A stretch of 64,000 bases of DNA from Mucilaginibacter sp. (GTDB taxonomy: Bacteria; Bacteroidota; Bacteroidia; Sphingobacteriales; Sphingobacteriaceae): NCBI GenBank assembly GCA_030445275.1, contig JAUCSE010000038.1, positions 20,025-84,024 of the forward strand, written 5' to 3'. The notes beneath the pieces are model-generated. The model was not told the origin of the DNA and made no database searches. It saw only the letters and a list, made by a program, of their open reading frames with translations. Below, piece by piece: positions 43,411 through 53,900 of the stretch; the stretch's first letter is position 1; each line of letters opens with the position of its first letter. The translations under genes and the position numbers were made by a program.

Positions 43411-44376
43411 TTATTGTTTGAATAAGGAGTCTACGAATGCCTGGCGATCAAACAATTGCAAATGCTCTACGCCCTCACCTACTCCTATATATTTTACTGG
43501 AATTTTAAACTGATCTGATATGCCTATTACCACGCCACCTTTAGCAGTACCATCAAGTTTGGTTAGCGCTAATGCATTAACAGCAGTTGCCTCAGTAAAC
43601 TGCTTGCATTGCTCAATGGCATTTTGCCCGGTTGAGGCATCCAGTACCAGCAATATTTCATGCGGGGCGCCGGGAATAACCTTTTGCATTACATTCTTGA
43701 TCTTGGTAAGCTCGTTCATTAAGCCTACTTTATTGTGTAAACGACCTGCGGTATCAATGATAGCCACATCATCGCCATTGGCCACTGCCGATGTTAATGT
43801 ATCATAAGCTACTGATGCAGGATCTGAGCCCATAGGTTGGGCAACTACCCTTACATCAACCCGTTTACCCCAAAGCTGCAGCTGTTCAACCGCGGCAGCA
43901 CGGAAGGTATCAGCAGCGCCCAAAACAACTTTATTACCTGCTTGCTTTAGTTTATGGGCCAGCTTGCCAATAGTAGTGGTTTTACCAACGCCATTAACAC
44001 CAACCACCATGATCACATAGGGCTTATGGTTACCGTACTCCAGGTTTCTGAAATCGTTGCTGTTGTTTTCGGCCAGTAATTGCTGAATCTCGTCTTTAAG
44101 CAGGGTATTCAGTTCGCTGGTGCCAACGTACTTATCACGGGCAACACGGGCCTGTATGCGTTCAATTATTTTAAGAGTGGTACTAACGCCCACATCTGAG
44201 GTTACCAGTACTTCTTCCAGCTCATCAAGTACATCATCATCAACAGTTGATTTACCGGCAATTACCTTGGTGATCTTTGAAAAAAAGTTATCCTTGGTTT
44301 TTTCTAAACCGGTATCAAGTGCCTGCTGCTCCTGCTGCGTATTTTCCTTTTTCTTGAAAAAATCAAATAATCCCAT
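43411..44376 (-). CDS. ftsY: Signal recognition particle receptor FtsY
   Basis: SRP GTPase: an acidic N-terminal helical domain (LFDFFKKKENTQQEQQALD), the NG domain with GVNGVGKTTTIGKLAHKLK (G1), DTFRAAAVEQL, VAIIDTAGRLHNKVGL (G3), LALTKLDGTAKGG (G4) and IGVGEGVEHLQLF. It docks ribosome-SRP complexes to the membrane for co-translational insertion. 321 residues. Preceded by a terminator at 44541 and a repeat-filled gap, so it probably has its own promoter despite following the ribosomal genes. Confidence 0.97.
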   Translation of the reverse strand: MGLFDFFKKKENTQQEQQALDTGLEKTKDNFFSKITKVIAGKSTVDDDVLDELEEVLVTSDVGVSTTLKIIERIQARVARDKYVGTSELNTLLKDEIQQLLAENNSNDFRNLEYGNHKPYVIMVVGVNGVGKTTTIGKLAHKLKQAGNKVVLGAADTFRAAAVEQLQLWGKRVDVRVVAQPMGSDPASVAYDTLTSAVANGDDVAIIDTAGRLHNKVGLMNELTKIKNVMQKVIPGAPHEILLVLDASTGQNAIEQCKQFTEATAVNALALTKLDGTAKGGVVIGISDQFKIPVKYIGVGEGVEHLQLFDRQAFVDSLFKQ

Positions 44377-44390
44377 AGCTCTTTATATGT

Positions 44391-44533
44391 GCAGATTTTA
44401 GATGTGCGAATGTGCAGATTTAAAATATGCAGATTTTTTGATGTTTATATTTAGCTGTGCAAATATGCCGATATTCATGTTAACAGGTATCAGATCAATG
44501 TTATAATGTGACCTCATTTGCATATCTGCACAT
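44391..44533. repeat. ATGTGCAGATTT-type repeats upstream of ftsY
   Basis: Several copies of TGTGCAGATTT (about 44391, 44410, 44425) and an inverted counterpart near 44518-44533 (TTGCATATCTGCACAT) fill the gap between ftsY and the ribosomal genes. They may fold as a hairpin or be remnants of a dispersed repeat. Confidence 0.5.
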
Positions 44534-44534
44534 C

Positions 44535-44571
44535 AACAAAAAAAGCCCTCTCGTAAAAACAAGACGGCTTT
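44535..44571 (-). terminator. Terminator of the rpmB-rpmG-DUF4295 operon
   Basis: On the minus strand AAAGCC (44571-44566) pairs with GGCTTT (44547-44542), followed by a T-run (complement of 44536-44541), 20 bases past the DUF4295 stop. Confidence 0.8.
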
Positions 44572-44591
44572 AATATTTTAATCAAAAGTTA

Positions 44592-44756
44592 TTACAGGGT
44601 TTTACCTGCAATTGCATCCTTAACAAAATCGTTAGGGACAATTTGTGTTTTAAATGAATAAGCACCAGTTTTTGGTGATTTATTCATAGTGATCACTTTT
44701 GAATATTCTTTGCCTTTACCTGCTACTTTCAGTGTTGCAACTACTTTCTTTGCCAT
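44592..44756 (-). CDS. DUF4295 small protein (54 aa)
   Basis: ATG at 44756 to TAA at 44592. The product starts MAKKVVATLKVAGKGKEYSK and ends DAIAGKTL, the DUF4295 pattern: a basic, compact protein conserved next to rpmB and rpmG in Bacteroidota. Gene order L28-L33-DUF4295 suggests a ribosome-associated role, which is inferred from context. Too small to be called in simple gene finding. Confidence 0.85.
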   Translation of the reverse strand: MAKKVVATLKVAGKGKEYSKVITMNKSPKTGAYSFKTQIVPNDFVKDAIAGKTL

Positions 44757-44843
44757 TTCTTTATTATTGAATTAGTGAAGTATTGAATTAGTGAGTCAAT
44801 TTGTTGTTAGAAACCTAATCAACCTATCAACTTAATCAACCAA

Positions 44844-45026
44844 TTACTTAATCTCTTTGTGAACTGTTACTTTACGTAAAACCGGGTTGAATTTTTTCAT
44901 TTCCAGTCTTTCAGTTGTATTTTTTTTGTTCTTGGTGGTAATATAGCGAGACATGCCTGGCATACCGCTTGTTTTATGTTCAGTACATTCTAAAATTACC
45001 TGAACCCTATTGCCTTTTTTTGCCAT
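44844..45026 (-). CDS. rpmG: Ribosomal protein bL33
   Basis: 60 residues: [40 protein letters not shown] and [14 protein letters not shown] match bL33. The cysteine-containing type would show CxxC pairs; here only one Cys is present, so it is the zinc-free form. Part of the large-subunit 50S ribosome. Between rpmB and DUF4295 in one operon. Confidence 0.95.
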   Translation of the reverse strand: MAKKGNRVQVILECTEHKTSGMPGMSRYITTKNKKNTTERLEMKKFNPVLRKVTVHKEIK

Positions 45027-45133
45027 TTTCTTTTTATGTTGTGCGTATCACCATCTCGGCTTACGCAATTTTTCAAATTATATATTGTACGCTTTTCATT
45101 TTACCTAACGTAAAACATCAAACGTACACCCTA

Positions 45134-45367
45134 CTAAATGTATCCTTTTTTTACAAATTTATTGATACAAGCAGTTATACCATTTTTAGTGATGGTTTTA
45201 ACAGCTGATGTAGATACCTTTAAGGTAATCCATTTATCTTCTTCAGGGATATAAAACTTTTTAAGTTTTAAGTTAGGATGAAACCTACGTTTTGTTTTAA
45301 CGTTTGAGTTAGAAACGTTGTTACCTACTATAGACCCTTTTCCTGTTAGATCACAAATTCTTGACAT
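45134..45367 (-). CDS. rpmB: Ribosomal protein bL28
   Basis: 77 residues beginning [19 protein letters not shown] and including [17 protein letters not shown], the expected L28 pattern, with the N-terminal ICDLTGK. First gene of an operon with rpmG and DUF4295, with the promoter at 45412-45443. Divergent to acs. Confidence 0.96.
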   Translation of the reverse strand: MSRICDLTGKGSIVGNNVSNSNVKTKRRFHPNLKLKKFYIPEEDKWITLKVSTSAVKTITKNGITACINKFVKKGYI

Positions 45368-45411
45368 GACAAATATTTTTAATTATCAACCCTTTATTCA
45401 AAAAGAGTTTG

Positions 45412-45443
45412 CAAATATCAGGTTTTTAATTCAAATATTCAAC
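45412..45443 (-). promoter_or_regulatory. Promoter of rpmB operon
   Basis: On the minus strand GTTG (45443-45440) and GATATTTG (45419-45412) are separated by 20 bases, matching the Bacteroidota -33/-7 arrangement with one mismatch in the -7. It is 45 bases before the rpmB ATG. Confidence 0.6.
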
Positions 45444-45608
45444 ACTGTTTTTAAAAATTATAAAATAAATTTATAAATGGCTTACGAAGCTTTCTTTAAA
45501 CTCTATTATACCGTATTTATACACACTTCTTAAAATTATTTAAAAAGTTTTTCTTTTAATATCTACATAACATAGAAATTCTTAAATTACGCCTCCATTA
45601 TAAATACT

Positions 45609-47510
45609 ATGAAAATTACATCATTTGACGAATACAAGCAGGTTTATAAGCAAAGTGTTGAACAGCCGGAGCAATTTTGGGCTGGTATTGCCGATAACTT
45701 TTACTGGCATAAGAAATGGGACAAGGTGCTGGACTGGAATTTTAAGGAACCAAAAGTAAAATGGTTTCAGGGAGCCAAACTCAATATTACCGAAAACTGT
45801 CTTGACCGCCACCTGGAAACCCTGGGCGATAAACCCGCCATTATATGGGAGCCTAATGATCCGCAGGAAAATCATCGCATACTAACTTATCGCCAACTGC
45901 ATGATAAAGTTTGCCAGTTTGCCAATGTGCTCAAAAACAACGGCGCTAAAAAAGGCGATCGTATTTGTATATATATGCCGATGGTTCCAGAACTGGCCAT
46001 AGCTGTTTTGGCCTGTGCCCGCATCGGAGCCATCCATTCTGTTGTATTTGGTGGTTTTTCCGCCCAATCTATTGCTGATAGAATAAATGATGCCACCTGT
46101 AATATTGTAATAACTGCCGATGGTGGTTTCAGGGGTAATAAAGAGATTCCGCTGAAAAATGTAATTGATGACGCGCTGGTTCAGTGTAAATCAGTTAAAA
46201 CAGTGATCGTATTAACCCGCAGCCGTACCCCGGTATCCATGATCAAAGGGCGCGATGTTTGGTGGGAAGATGAAATTAAAAAGGTAGAAACTCAAGGCAC
46301 TGTAGCCTGCCCCGCCGAAGAAATGGATGCCGAGGATATGTTATTCATACTCTATACATCCGGCTCAACCGGCAAACCAAAAGGCGTGGTGCACACCTGC
46401 GGTGGCTATATGGTATACACTGGCTATACATTTGCCAATGTATTTCAGTACGAGCCGGGCGAAGTACATTTTTGCACAGCAGATATAGGCTGGATTACCG
46501 GTCACTCTTATATTGTATACGGACCATTATCGCAAGGAGCCACTACGGTGATCTTTGAGGGCATACCTACCTATCCGGATTGCGGACGTTTCTGGGAGAT
46601 AGTGGACAAGTTTAAAGTTAATATTTTATATACTGCGCCAACGGCTATAAGATCATTAATGAGCTTTGGGCTTGATAACGTGAACAACAAGGATCTGAGC
46701 TCACTTAAAAAATTAGGATCTGTAGGCGAGCCGATTAATGAGGAAGCCTGGCATTGGTTTGATGACCATATAGGCAAAAACAGGTGCCCCATTGTTGATA
46801 CCTGGTGGCAAACAGAAACCGGTGGACTTATGATATCGCCTATTGCGAATGTTACCCCCACAAAACCGGGGTACGCTACATTGCCTTTACCCGGCGTACA
46901 ACCTGTTTTGGTTGATGAGACCGGTAAGGAGATAGAAGGTAATGACGTAAGCGGTAACTTATGTATCAAATTTCCATGGCCGGGCATACTGCGCACTACC
47001 TACGGCGATCATGAACGCTGTCGTACTACCTATTTTGCTACCTATCCTGATTTATATTTTACCGGCGACGGCTGCCTGCGCGATAAGGATGGCTATTACC
47101 GTATAACTGGTCGCGTTGATGATGTGCTGAATGTATCCGGGCACCGTATTGGTACTGCCGAAGTAGAGAATGCTATTAACATGCACACCAGTGTAGTAGA
47201 ATCAGCCGTGGTTGGTTACCCTCATGATATTAAAGGACAGGGCGTTTACGCCTTTGTGGTATGCCCAGATCAACACAACGATGATGAACTTACCCGCAAG
47301 GATATCATCATGACTGTGGCCCGCATTATAGGCGCTATTGCCAAGCCTGATAAGATCCAGTTTGTTACCGGTTTGCCCAAAACGCGCTCGGGTAAAATCA
47401 TGCGCCGTATTCTGCGTAAAATAGCAGAGGGTGATACTTCAAACTTGGGAGATACCTCTACCCTGCTTGATCCGGCTATTGTAGATGAGATAAAGGCAGG
47501 AGCGCTATAG
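45609..47510 (+). CDS. acs: Acetyl-CoA synthetase
   Basis: 633-residue AMP-forming synthetase activating acetate in two steps. The N-terminal ACAS domain has FDEYKQVYKQSVEQPEQFW, and the core shows LYTSGSTGKPKGVVHT (P-loop), ADIGWITGHSYIVYGP, WWQTETGG, YYRITGRVDDVLNVSGHR (hinge) and GYPHDIKGQGVYAFV. A C-terminal lysine in LPKTRSGKIMRR is the usual acetylation site. Divergent from the rpmB operon; its own promoter is not clear. Confidence 0.97.
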   Translation: MKITSFDEYKQVYKQSVEQPEQFWAGIADNFYWHKKWDKVLDWNFKEPKVKWFQGAKLNITENCLDRHLETLGDKPAIIWEPNDPQENHRILTYRQLHDKVCQFANVLKNNGAKKGDRICIYMPMVPELAIAVLACARIGAIHSVVFGGFSAQSIADRINDATCNIVITADGGFRGNKEIPLKNVIDDALVQCKSVKTVIVLTRSRTPVSMIKGRDVWWEDEIKKVETQGTVACPAEEMDAEDMLFILYTSGSTGKPKGVVHTCGGYMVYTGYTFANVFQYEPGEVHFCTADIGWITGHSYIVYGPLSQGATTVIFEGIPTYPDCGRFWEIVDKFKVNILYTAPTAIRSLMSFGLDNVNNKDLSSLKKLGSVGEPINEEAWHWFDDHIGKNRCPIVDTWWQTETGGLMISPIANVTPTKPGYATLPLPGVQPVLVDETGKEIEGNDVSGNLCIKFPWPGILRTTYGDHERCRTTYFATYPDLYFTGDGCLRDKDGYYRITGRVDDVLNVSGHRIGTAEVENAINMHTSVVESAVVGYPHDIKGQGVYAFVVCPDQHNDDELTRKDIIMTVARIIGAIAKPDKIQFVTGLPKTRSGKIMRRILRKIAEGDTSNLGDTSTLLDPAIVDEIKAGAL

Positions 47511-47537
47511 GGGAGTAAAGATTTGTTTTACCCATCA

Positions 47538-47635
47538 CGTCATTGCGAGAAGGAACGACGTGGCAATCCCCGATAAGCAGAGCGGCTCTGTAAGTAGGGG
47601 ATTGCCACTCCGCCAGTCGGCGGATCGCAATGACG
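47538..47635. repeat. GTCATTGCGAG palindrome, copy 4
   Basis: CGTCATTGCGAGA at 47538 and GATCGCAATGACG ending 47635 are the outer ends; the inner arms GGCAATCCCC and GGGGATTGCC form an extra perfect pair. It lies downstream of acs. Confidence 0.85.
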
Positions 47636-47656
47636 CTTTTTTATTGTTTCCCCGTT

Positions 47657-47705
47657 GCCTGTGTCCTCACAGGCAACTATGCAAATCACCTGTGAGGACA
47701 CAGGC
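47657..47705. repeat. 17-bp perfect palindrome (GCCTGTGTCCTCACAGG)
   Basis: 47657-47673 and 47689-47705 are exact reverse complements with a 15-base centre. It follows copy 4 of the other repeat and may terminate acs or belong to a second dispersed repeat family. Confidence 0.85.
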
Positions 47706-47809
47706 GATGGGGTGCTTAATGTTTTATCTCACACCTCCTGGCTCTACCTTTCATAAAAACCAAAATCATTTTCCTGCTGTTATTCCACTACATCTAAATA
47801 AAAAACATT

Positions 47810-47995
47810 ATGGACAAGTTAGAATTAAAGGGTGGTTGGAACGAATTGAAAGGAAAGATAAAACAAGCCTACGGCGATCTGACAGAGAACGACCTGATTC
47901 ACGAAGAAGGTAAAGATGATGAACTGCTAGGGAAACTTCAACAAAAAACCGGCAAATCACGCGATGAACTGGTGAAGTGGATCAATAGTTTATAG
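47810..47995 (+). CDS. CsbD family stress protein (61 aa)
   Basis: [20 protein letters not shown] then [20 protein letters not shown] and [16 protein letters not shown] match CsbD, a small helical stress-response protein of unknown molecular role. It is the only gene between two repeats, so it should have its own promoter. Confidence 0.93.
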   Translation: MDKLELKGGWNELKGKIKQAYGDLTENDLIHEEGKDDELLGKLQQKTGKSRDELVKWINSL

Positions 47996-48020
47996 TCTTC
48001 TTATAGACAACTAATCCAAC

Positions 48021-48117
48021 ATGTCATTGAGCGTAGCGTGGCAATCTCATTATGCAAATTACCCATGCTAAGCCGTGGCTTGTCCTAAAGAGATTGCCAC
48101 GCTACGCTCAATGACAT
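48021..48117. repeat. GTCATTGAGCG palindrome, copy 5 (perfect arms)
   Basis: Arms of 28 bases (48021-48048 and 48090-48117) are perfect reverse complements beginning ATGTCATTGAGCG, with a non-conserved centre. This subtype has TAGCGTGGCAATCTC instead of AACGAAGCAATC. It lies between CsbD and the 48140 gene. Confidence 0.92.
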
Positions 48118-48139
48118 AATTGATAAAAAGACAATTAAG

Positions 48140-49069
48140 TTATTCCTTTTTATAATCCTTATGTACAATTAAAAAGCTGGCGCGTTCTTCTTTGTGAAAA
48201 GGGATATTCCAGTTACCCTGGTAGGTTATTTTTGTTGGCAGCAGCTCCCCATTAAAGTTATTGAGCTCGATGTTCATCTGTACATTAAAGTCAACAAACA
48301 TATTACTGAACTTCATATCAATATAACGGCCCAGTATCTGGAAAGTGCGTTCATCAAATATGGTCGTCATTTCTTTGATCATGGTATCGCCATCTGATGT
48401 GCTTGGCTTGCACCTCACTTTGAAACGATAAACAGGAATGGTATCTAAATACTTGCCCCGGGCAAATTCATAAAAGTAATACCCTTTCATATCGCCCGCG
48501 AATATTTCCGTTTTACTGCTGATAAATGGTATACCCTTTACCTTACGGCCCGGTGTAAAAATGAGCGTTTTCAATTTGTCTTTATACGATTCATTTTTGC
48601 CTCCCGAACCTGGCAGGGCATCACCCTTGGTAAAATCGGAATTGTAAGCATTCATGAAAATATAATCGAACATCTCCACGGTATACAACTGATACTTACC
48701 ATCCTTTTTAAACATATTCCCGCTATCTGCTTTAGCCAGATATTCCATTTTGTGCTTACCGGCGGCACTACTGTGCACTATTTTTCGATAGATCTTTCCA
48801 TCTACCTTGTTCTTTTTATCATAGGTAAAAATGCGGTTTTCGGCAGTAAAGCCGTAACGCTTCATATTTTGAAAAGCTTTGTAAAAGCTGGTATCGGCCA
48901 GTACCGCATCAATAAAATCCTGCGCGTTTAACTTGTGCGATTTGATATCAACCAATGAGTCAATAACAATGGTACGTATGGTATCGGGATTAAAGCGGTT
49001 GATCTGTTGCGCAAAGGTGGCAATGCTACCCCCAATGGTTAAAGCCAGCACTAATAATAATTTCTTCAT
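48140..49069 (-). CDS. Exported hypothetical protein (309 aa)
   Basis: A signal peptide (KKLLLVLALTIGGSIATFAQ) is followed by a beta-rich periplasmic protein with FKVRCKPSTSDGDTMIKEM, TFQILGRYIDMKFSNMFVDF and LPTKITYQGNWNIPFHKEERA, a layout like LolA/outer-membrane-sorting or DUF-type beta-sandwiches. It has no lipobox and no enzyme motif. Single gene flanked by repeats. Function unknown. Confidence 0.72.
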   Translation of the reverse strand: MKKLLLVLALTIGGSIATFAQQINRFNPDTIRTIVIDSLVDIKSHKLNAQDFIDAVLADTSFYKAFQNMKRYGFTAENRIFTYDKKNKVDGKIYRKIVHSSAAGKHKMEYLAKADSGNMFKKDGKYQLYTVEMFDYIFMNAYNSDFTKGDALPGSGGKNESYKDKLKTLIFTPGRKVKGIPFISSKTEIFAGDMKGYYFYEFARGKYLDTIPVYRFKVRCKPSTSDGDTMIKEMTTIFDERTFQILGRYIDMKFSNMFVDFNVQMNIELNNFNGELLPTKITYQGNWNIPFHKEERASFLIVHKDYKKE

Positions 49070-49107
49070 TAAACTATTGATGTTTATGTTGCAACAATCA
49101 TTACTCC

Positions 49108-49194
49108 TATGTCATTGCGAGCCTAGCGTGGCAATCTCATTATGCAAATTCATCACCTGCCCTATGAGATTGCTTCGTTCCTCGCAATGACATA
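49108..49194. repeat. GTCATTGCGAG palindrome, copy 6 (mixed arms)
   Basis: The left arm has the TAGCGTGGCAATCTC version and the right arm the GAACGAAGCAATC version in reverse complement. It looks like a recombinant between the two subtypes. It lies between the 49207 and 48140 genes. Confidence 0.88.
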
Positions 49195-49206
49195 GTTTGA
49201 TTAACC

Positions 49207-50391
49207 TTAATTGCCTAATTGTTTAATAGCCAGGTAGGCCATTAAGCCGGTACTTATTTTAAATGCATCTTCTTCTACATCAAAAGTTGGCGTATGTACC
49301 GATGAGGTAATACCACGGCTTTCGTTACGGGTTCCTAAACGGTAAAAACAGGCATCAGCCACTTGTGAGTAATAGGCAAAATCTTCTGCAGCCATCCATA
49401 TATCCAGATCAAGCACATTTTCTTTACCTAAATAATCTTCGGCATGACCACGGGTAGCGGCCGTTAGCACTTCTTCATTGATCAGGAAGGGATAACCACG
49501 CATAATATTAAAATCGCAGCTGCCACCCATACTTTCAGCAATACCTTCGGCCATTTTCTTCATGCGCTTATGAGCTTCTTCCCGCCATTTCTCATCCATG
49601 GTACGGAATGTACCTTCGAGGTAAACCTCGTTAGGGATCACATTGGTGGCACCATTCGCAATCACTTTGCCAAACGACAATACTGACGGGCTTTTTGGAT
49701 CAGCAAAGCGACTTACCACCTGCTGTAAAGCGGTTAATATGTGAGCAGTAATAATTACCGGATCTATATTTTGTTGTGGCTGGGCACCGTGGCCGCCTTT
49801 ACCTTTTACGGTAACGTATAATTCATCGGTCGAGGCCATGTATTTGCCAGCACGGAAACCTACCTTACCCGCATCAATCAAAGGCATTACATGCTGCCCT
49901 AATACAGCCTGTGGCCTTGGGTTTTCCAATACGCCTTCTTTGATCATGATACTGGCACCACCTGGTAGCTTTTCTTCGGCCGGTTGAAATATCAGCTTTA
50001 CTGTACCTGCAAACTGGCTTTTCAGTTCGGTTAAAATACGTGCCGTACCCAATAATGATGAAGTGTGGGCATCATGGCCACAGGCGTGCATTACGCCAAC
50101 GTTTTGGGATTTGTAAGGCACATCATTAGCCTCTGTGATAGGCAATGCATCCATATCAGCACGCAGGGCAACTACGTTATTTGATGGTTTATCGCCTTTT
50201 ATCAAAGCCACTAAACCGGTATCGGCCATTTTGTGATACTCCAAACCCAGTTCTTCCAGCTTGTTGGCTACAAAAACCGAGGTTTGTAATTCATGAAACG
50301 ATAATTCGGGATGGCTGTGTAAGTGACGGCGATTGGCTACCACATCATTAAATATCTTGGCGGATAATTGCTGTATTTGCTCTTTAATCAT
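49207..50391 (-). CDS. M20 amidohydrolase (N-acyl-amino-acid type)
   Basis: Zinc peptidase family M20D: RRHLHSHPELSFHELQTS, VALRADMDALPITE, MHACGHDAHTSSLLG and QPAEEKLPGGAS; a dimerisation domain with GKGGHGAQPQQNIDPV; and a late WMAAEDFAYYSQ. Close in layout to hippurate hydrolase or amino-acid N-deacetylase. Its first codons overlap the SPOR gene upstream by 8 bases, so the two are coupled. No signal peptide, thus cytoplasmic. 394 residues. Confidence 0.93.
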   Translation of the reverse strand: MIKEQIQQLSAKIFNDVVANRRHLHSHPELSFHELQTSVFVANKLEELGLEYHKMADTGLVALIKGDKPSNNVVALRADMDALPITEANDVPYKSQNVGVMHACGHDAHTSSLLGTARILTELKSQFAGTVKLIFQPAEEKLPGGASIMIKEGVLENPRPQAVLGQHVMPLIDAGKVGFRAGKYMASTDELYVTVKGKGGHGAQPQQNIDPVIITAHILTALQQVVSRFADPKSPSVLSFGKVIANGATNVIPNEVYLEGTFRTMDEKWREEAHKRMKKMAEGIAESMGGSCDFNIMRGYPFLINEEVLTAATRGHAEDYLGKENVLDLDIWMAAEDFAYYSQVADACFYRLGTRNESRGITSSVHTPTFDVEEDAFKISTGLMAYLAIKQLGN

Positions 50392-50854
50392 TATCTGGAT
50401 CCGTTTTAGGGGGATTTATTTTTTCGGGTATGATGAATAGGCTCGAAAATGAAGATTGAAGCTCCTGCATCAGTTTTTGGGCTTCCAGGCGTGTCCTGAA
50501 ATCGCCGGCACGAACCTTAAAATTGGGCTCGTTATAAATTATATAGGTACGCAATTCCGGATATTGATCCTGCAGCCTGGCTTGTGCATTGTAAGCCGCT
50601 TTACGGTTTGATCCACTGAATATTTGAACCCGGTAACCTATTGATGAAAATGCAGATGCAACACCGCCTGCTCCCTTATTCATCTCCAACCTTTTGGCTA
50701 TCAAGGTATCAACAAGAGGGTCTTTAATTACCTCAACCTTACCGCGCACCTGCTGGGCAGCAGTTTGAGTAGATACTGCTATCAGCACAAAAAAAATGCA
50801 GTACCCTATTACTTTGCTAAATGTAGCTTTATAAGTGGATACTGCTTTTTTCAT
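50384..50854 (-). CDS. SPOR-domain protein (156 aa)
   Basis: ATG at 50854 starts MKKAVSTYKATFSKVIGYCI, a hydrophobic signal or anchor; the codon 10 residues upstream is not needed. The C-terminal SPOR domain (GYRVQIFSGSNRKAAYNAQA, then FKVRAGDFRTRLEAQKLMQELQ, about residues 75-150) binds peptidoglycan denuded of peptides at division sites. Coupled to the M20 gene by an 8-base overlap and located just after secA. Confidence 0.85.
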   Translation of the reverse strand: MKKAVSTYKATFSKVIGYCIFFVLIAVSTQTAAQQVRGKVEVIKDPLVDTLIAKRLEMNKGAGGVASAFSSIGYRVQIFSGSNRKAAYNAQARLQDQYPELRTYIIYNEPNFKVRAGDFRTRLEAQKLMQELQSSFSSLFIIPEKINPPKTDPDND

Positions 50855-50868
50855 GGTTTTATGTAAAT

Positions 50869-50965
50869 CGTCATTGCGAGGCACGAAGCAATCTCTACAT
50901 TGGCAGGCCGAACAGGTAAGTTCGCTCTGTATAGCTTAGAGATTGCTTCGTGCCTCGCAATGACG
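50869..50965. repeat. GTCATTGCGAG palindrome, copy 7
   Basis: CGTCATTGCGAGGCACGAAG at 50869 mirrors CTTCGTGCCTCGCAATGACG ending 50965. It fills the secA-SPOR gap. Confidence 0.92.
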
Positions 50966-50981
50966 TACTTTATATCTGTTC

Positions 50982-53900
50982 TTAATTCTGCCCTACGCCG
51001 TGGCAGTTTTTATATTTTTTTCCGCTACCGCAAGGGCAAGGGTCATTACGGCCAATTTTATTCTCGACCCTAACCGGAGTTGCTTTTTGCTGCTCGCGGA
51101 AATCGTCCATCGGGATACCATTGCTTTCGCTAACCAGCTCGGCTTTGGTGGTTTTCATTTTCCGCAGATCGAGCTTTGGTTCTGGTTTGGCTTCTCTTAT
51201 TTCATCAGGCTGTTGCTGAACCGGGATACCTCCTCTGAACAAGAAACTTACAATCTCTTTATTCACGTTGGCCAGCATTCCTCTGAATAGTTCAAAAGCC
51301 TCAAACTTATAAACCAATAACGGATCCTTTTGCTCATAAACCGCGTTTTGTACAGATTGTTTTAACTCATCCATTTCGCGCAGATGTTCTTTCCAGGCAT
51401 CGTCAATCAGGTAAAGAGTCACGTTCTTTTCAAACGATTTAAATACCTCAACCCCATGATTTTCAACCGCCTTTTTAAGTGGAACCGAAACCTGTATGCC
51501 ATGTATACCATCGCTAAACGGTACTACAATGTTTTCCACATACTGACCGCGTGTATCAAACACATCTTTCAATACCGGATAAGCTTGTTGTGCAACAGCT
51601 TCTGCTTTACGTTTGTAAAAGTCCATTACCGTTTGGAAGGTTCTGTCAGTAAGTGCAGTGATTGATTTACTTGTAAATTCATCAATATCCAGCTCGATAT
51701 CAACCGAGAACAAACGGATCACTTCCAGCGTAAAGCCTTCGTAGTTACTGGCTTCTTTATACTCCGTAACAATATCTTCAACAACATCAAAAATGGTATT
51801 GCTCAAATCAACATCCAGGCGTTCGCCAAACAGGGCATTTTTACGTTTAGTGTAAATAACGGTACGCTGTGAGTTCATCACATCATCATACTCCAGCAAA
51901 CGCTTACGGATACCAAAGTTGTTTTCTTCAACCTTTTTCTGCGCACGCTCAATTGATTTGGATATCATGGAGTGCTGAATCACTTCGCCCTCTTCAATAC
52001 CCATACGTACCATCAGGTTGGAGATACGCTCTGATCCGAATAAACGCATCAGGTTATCCTCTAACGATACAAAGAACTGTGATGACCCCGGATCGCCCTG
52101 ACGACCGGCACGACCACGCAGCTGCCTGTCAACACGGCGCGACTCATGGCGCTCGGTACCTACAATGGCCAAACCACCTGCATCCTTAACACCCGCACCC
52201 AGCTTAATATCCGTACCACGACCAGCCATGTTGGTAGCAATGGTCACTGTACTTGTTTTACCAGCTTCGGCCACAATGTCGGCTTCCTTCTGGTGCATCT
52301 TAGCATTCAGTACATTATGTTTAATGCCGCGCAGTTTAAGCATACGGCTCAGTAATTCAGAGATCTCAACCGATGTGGTACCTACCAGGACTGGTCGGCC
52401 AGCTTCTGTTAGTTTAACAATCTCATCGGCAACAGCATTATATTTTTCACGGATGGTACGGTATACCAGATCCTGCCTGTCCTCACGGCTTGCAGGGGTG
52501 TTGGTTGGTATCTCCACCACATCCAGTTTGTATATTTCCCAGAATTCACCTGCCTCAGTAACAGCAGTACCCGTCATACCGCAAAGTTTGTGGTACATAC
52601 GGAAGTAGTTTTGTAGGGTAATGGTTGCAAATGTTTGTGTTGCATCCTCCACCTTAACATTTTCTTTTGCTTCAATAGCCTGGTGTAAACCATCAGAGTA
52701 ACGGCGACCGTCTAACACACGACCGGTTTGCTCATCCACAATTTTCACCTTGCCTTCGTCCAGAATGTATTCGGTGTCTTTTTCAAACAGGGTATAAGCT
52801 TTTAACAGCTGGTTAACCGAGTGTATACGCTCTGATTTGATGGAGAAATCGCGCATCAGTTCGTCCTTGCGGGCAATTTTTTCTTCGGCGCTCAGGCTTG
52901 ATTTTTCTATCTCGGCAATTTCGGTACCTACATCAGGCATCACAAAAAAGTGAGGGTCTTCGCCGGATGAAGTGATCAGCTCAATACCTTTTTCGGCCAG
53001 TTCAACCTGGTTATTTTTTTCGTCGATTACAAAGAAAAGCTCAGCATCAACCTTTGGCATATCCTTGCCCTGATCCTGCATGTAGTGGTTTTCCACCTTC
53101 TGCAAAACTGACCTATTGGCACCTTCACTCAAAAATTTAATCAAGGCCTTGCTTTTTGGCAAACCTCTAAAGGCACGTAATAAAGCTAAACCACCGCCAT
53201 CAGCATCGGTATTACCTTCGTTAATTGCTTTTTTAGCTTCGTTCAACACACCGTTAACATAAGCTTTTTGCGCATTAACCAAACGCTCAATGCGTGGTTT
53301 CAACTCATAAAACTCATGCTCATCACCACGAGGGATAGGGCCTGATATAATTAAAGGAGTACGGGCATCATCAATTAAAACCGAATCCACCTCATCCACC
53401 ATTGCATAGTGCGATTTACGTTGTACCAACTCTTCAGGGCTACGTGTCATATTGTCACGCAGGTAATCAAACCCAAACTCGTTGTTGGTACCAAAGGTGA
53501 TATCTGAAAGATAAGCTTTGCGGCGTTCATCAGAATTTGGCTCATGTTTATCAATACAATCAACCGATAAACCATGGAACTCATACAATGGCCCCATCCA
53601 CTCACTATCACGGCGTGCCAGGTAATCATTCACGGTTACAATGTGAACACCTTGCCCTGCAAGTGCATTTAAGTAAGCAGGCAGCGTGGCTACCAGCGTT
53701 TTACCCTCACCCGTTGCCATTTCTGATATTTTACCTTGATGCAGTACAATACCACCTATCAGCTGCACATCATAATGTACCATGTCCCAGGTAACCTCAT
53801 TACCGGCAGCAAGCCAGGTATTATGGTGTATAGCCTGATCGCCTTTAATGATCACGTTGCTTTTACTTGCAGCAAGTTCACGATCAAACTGTGTGGCGGT

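Noticed and set aside
47560..47913. 117-codon plus-strand frame before CsbD
   Set aside because: It is built from two palindromic repeats and overlaps the real CsbD gene in another frame.
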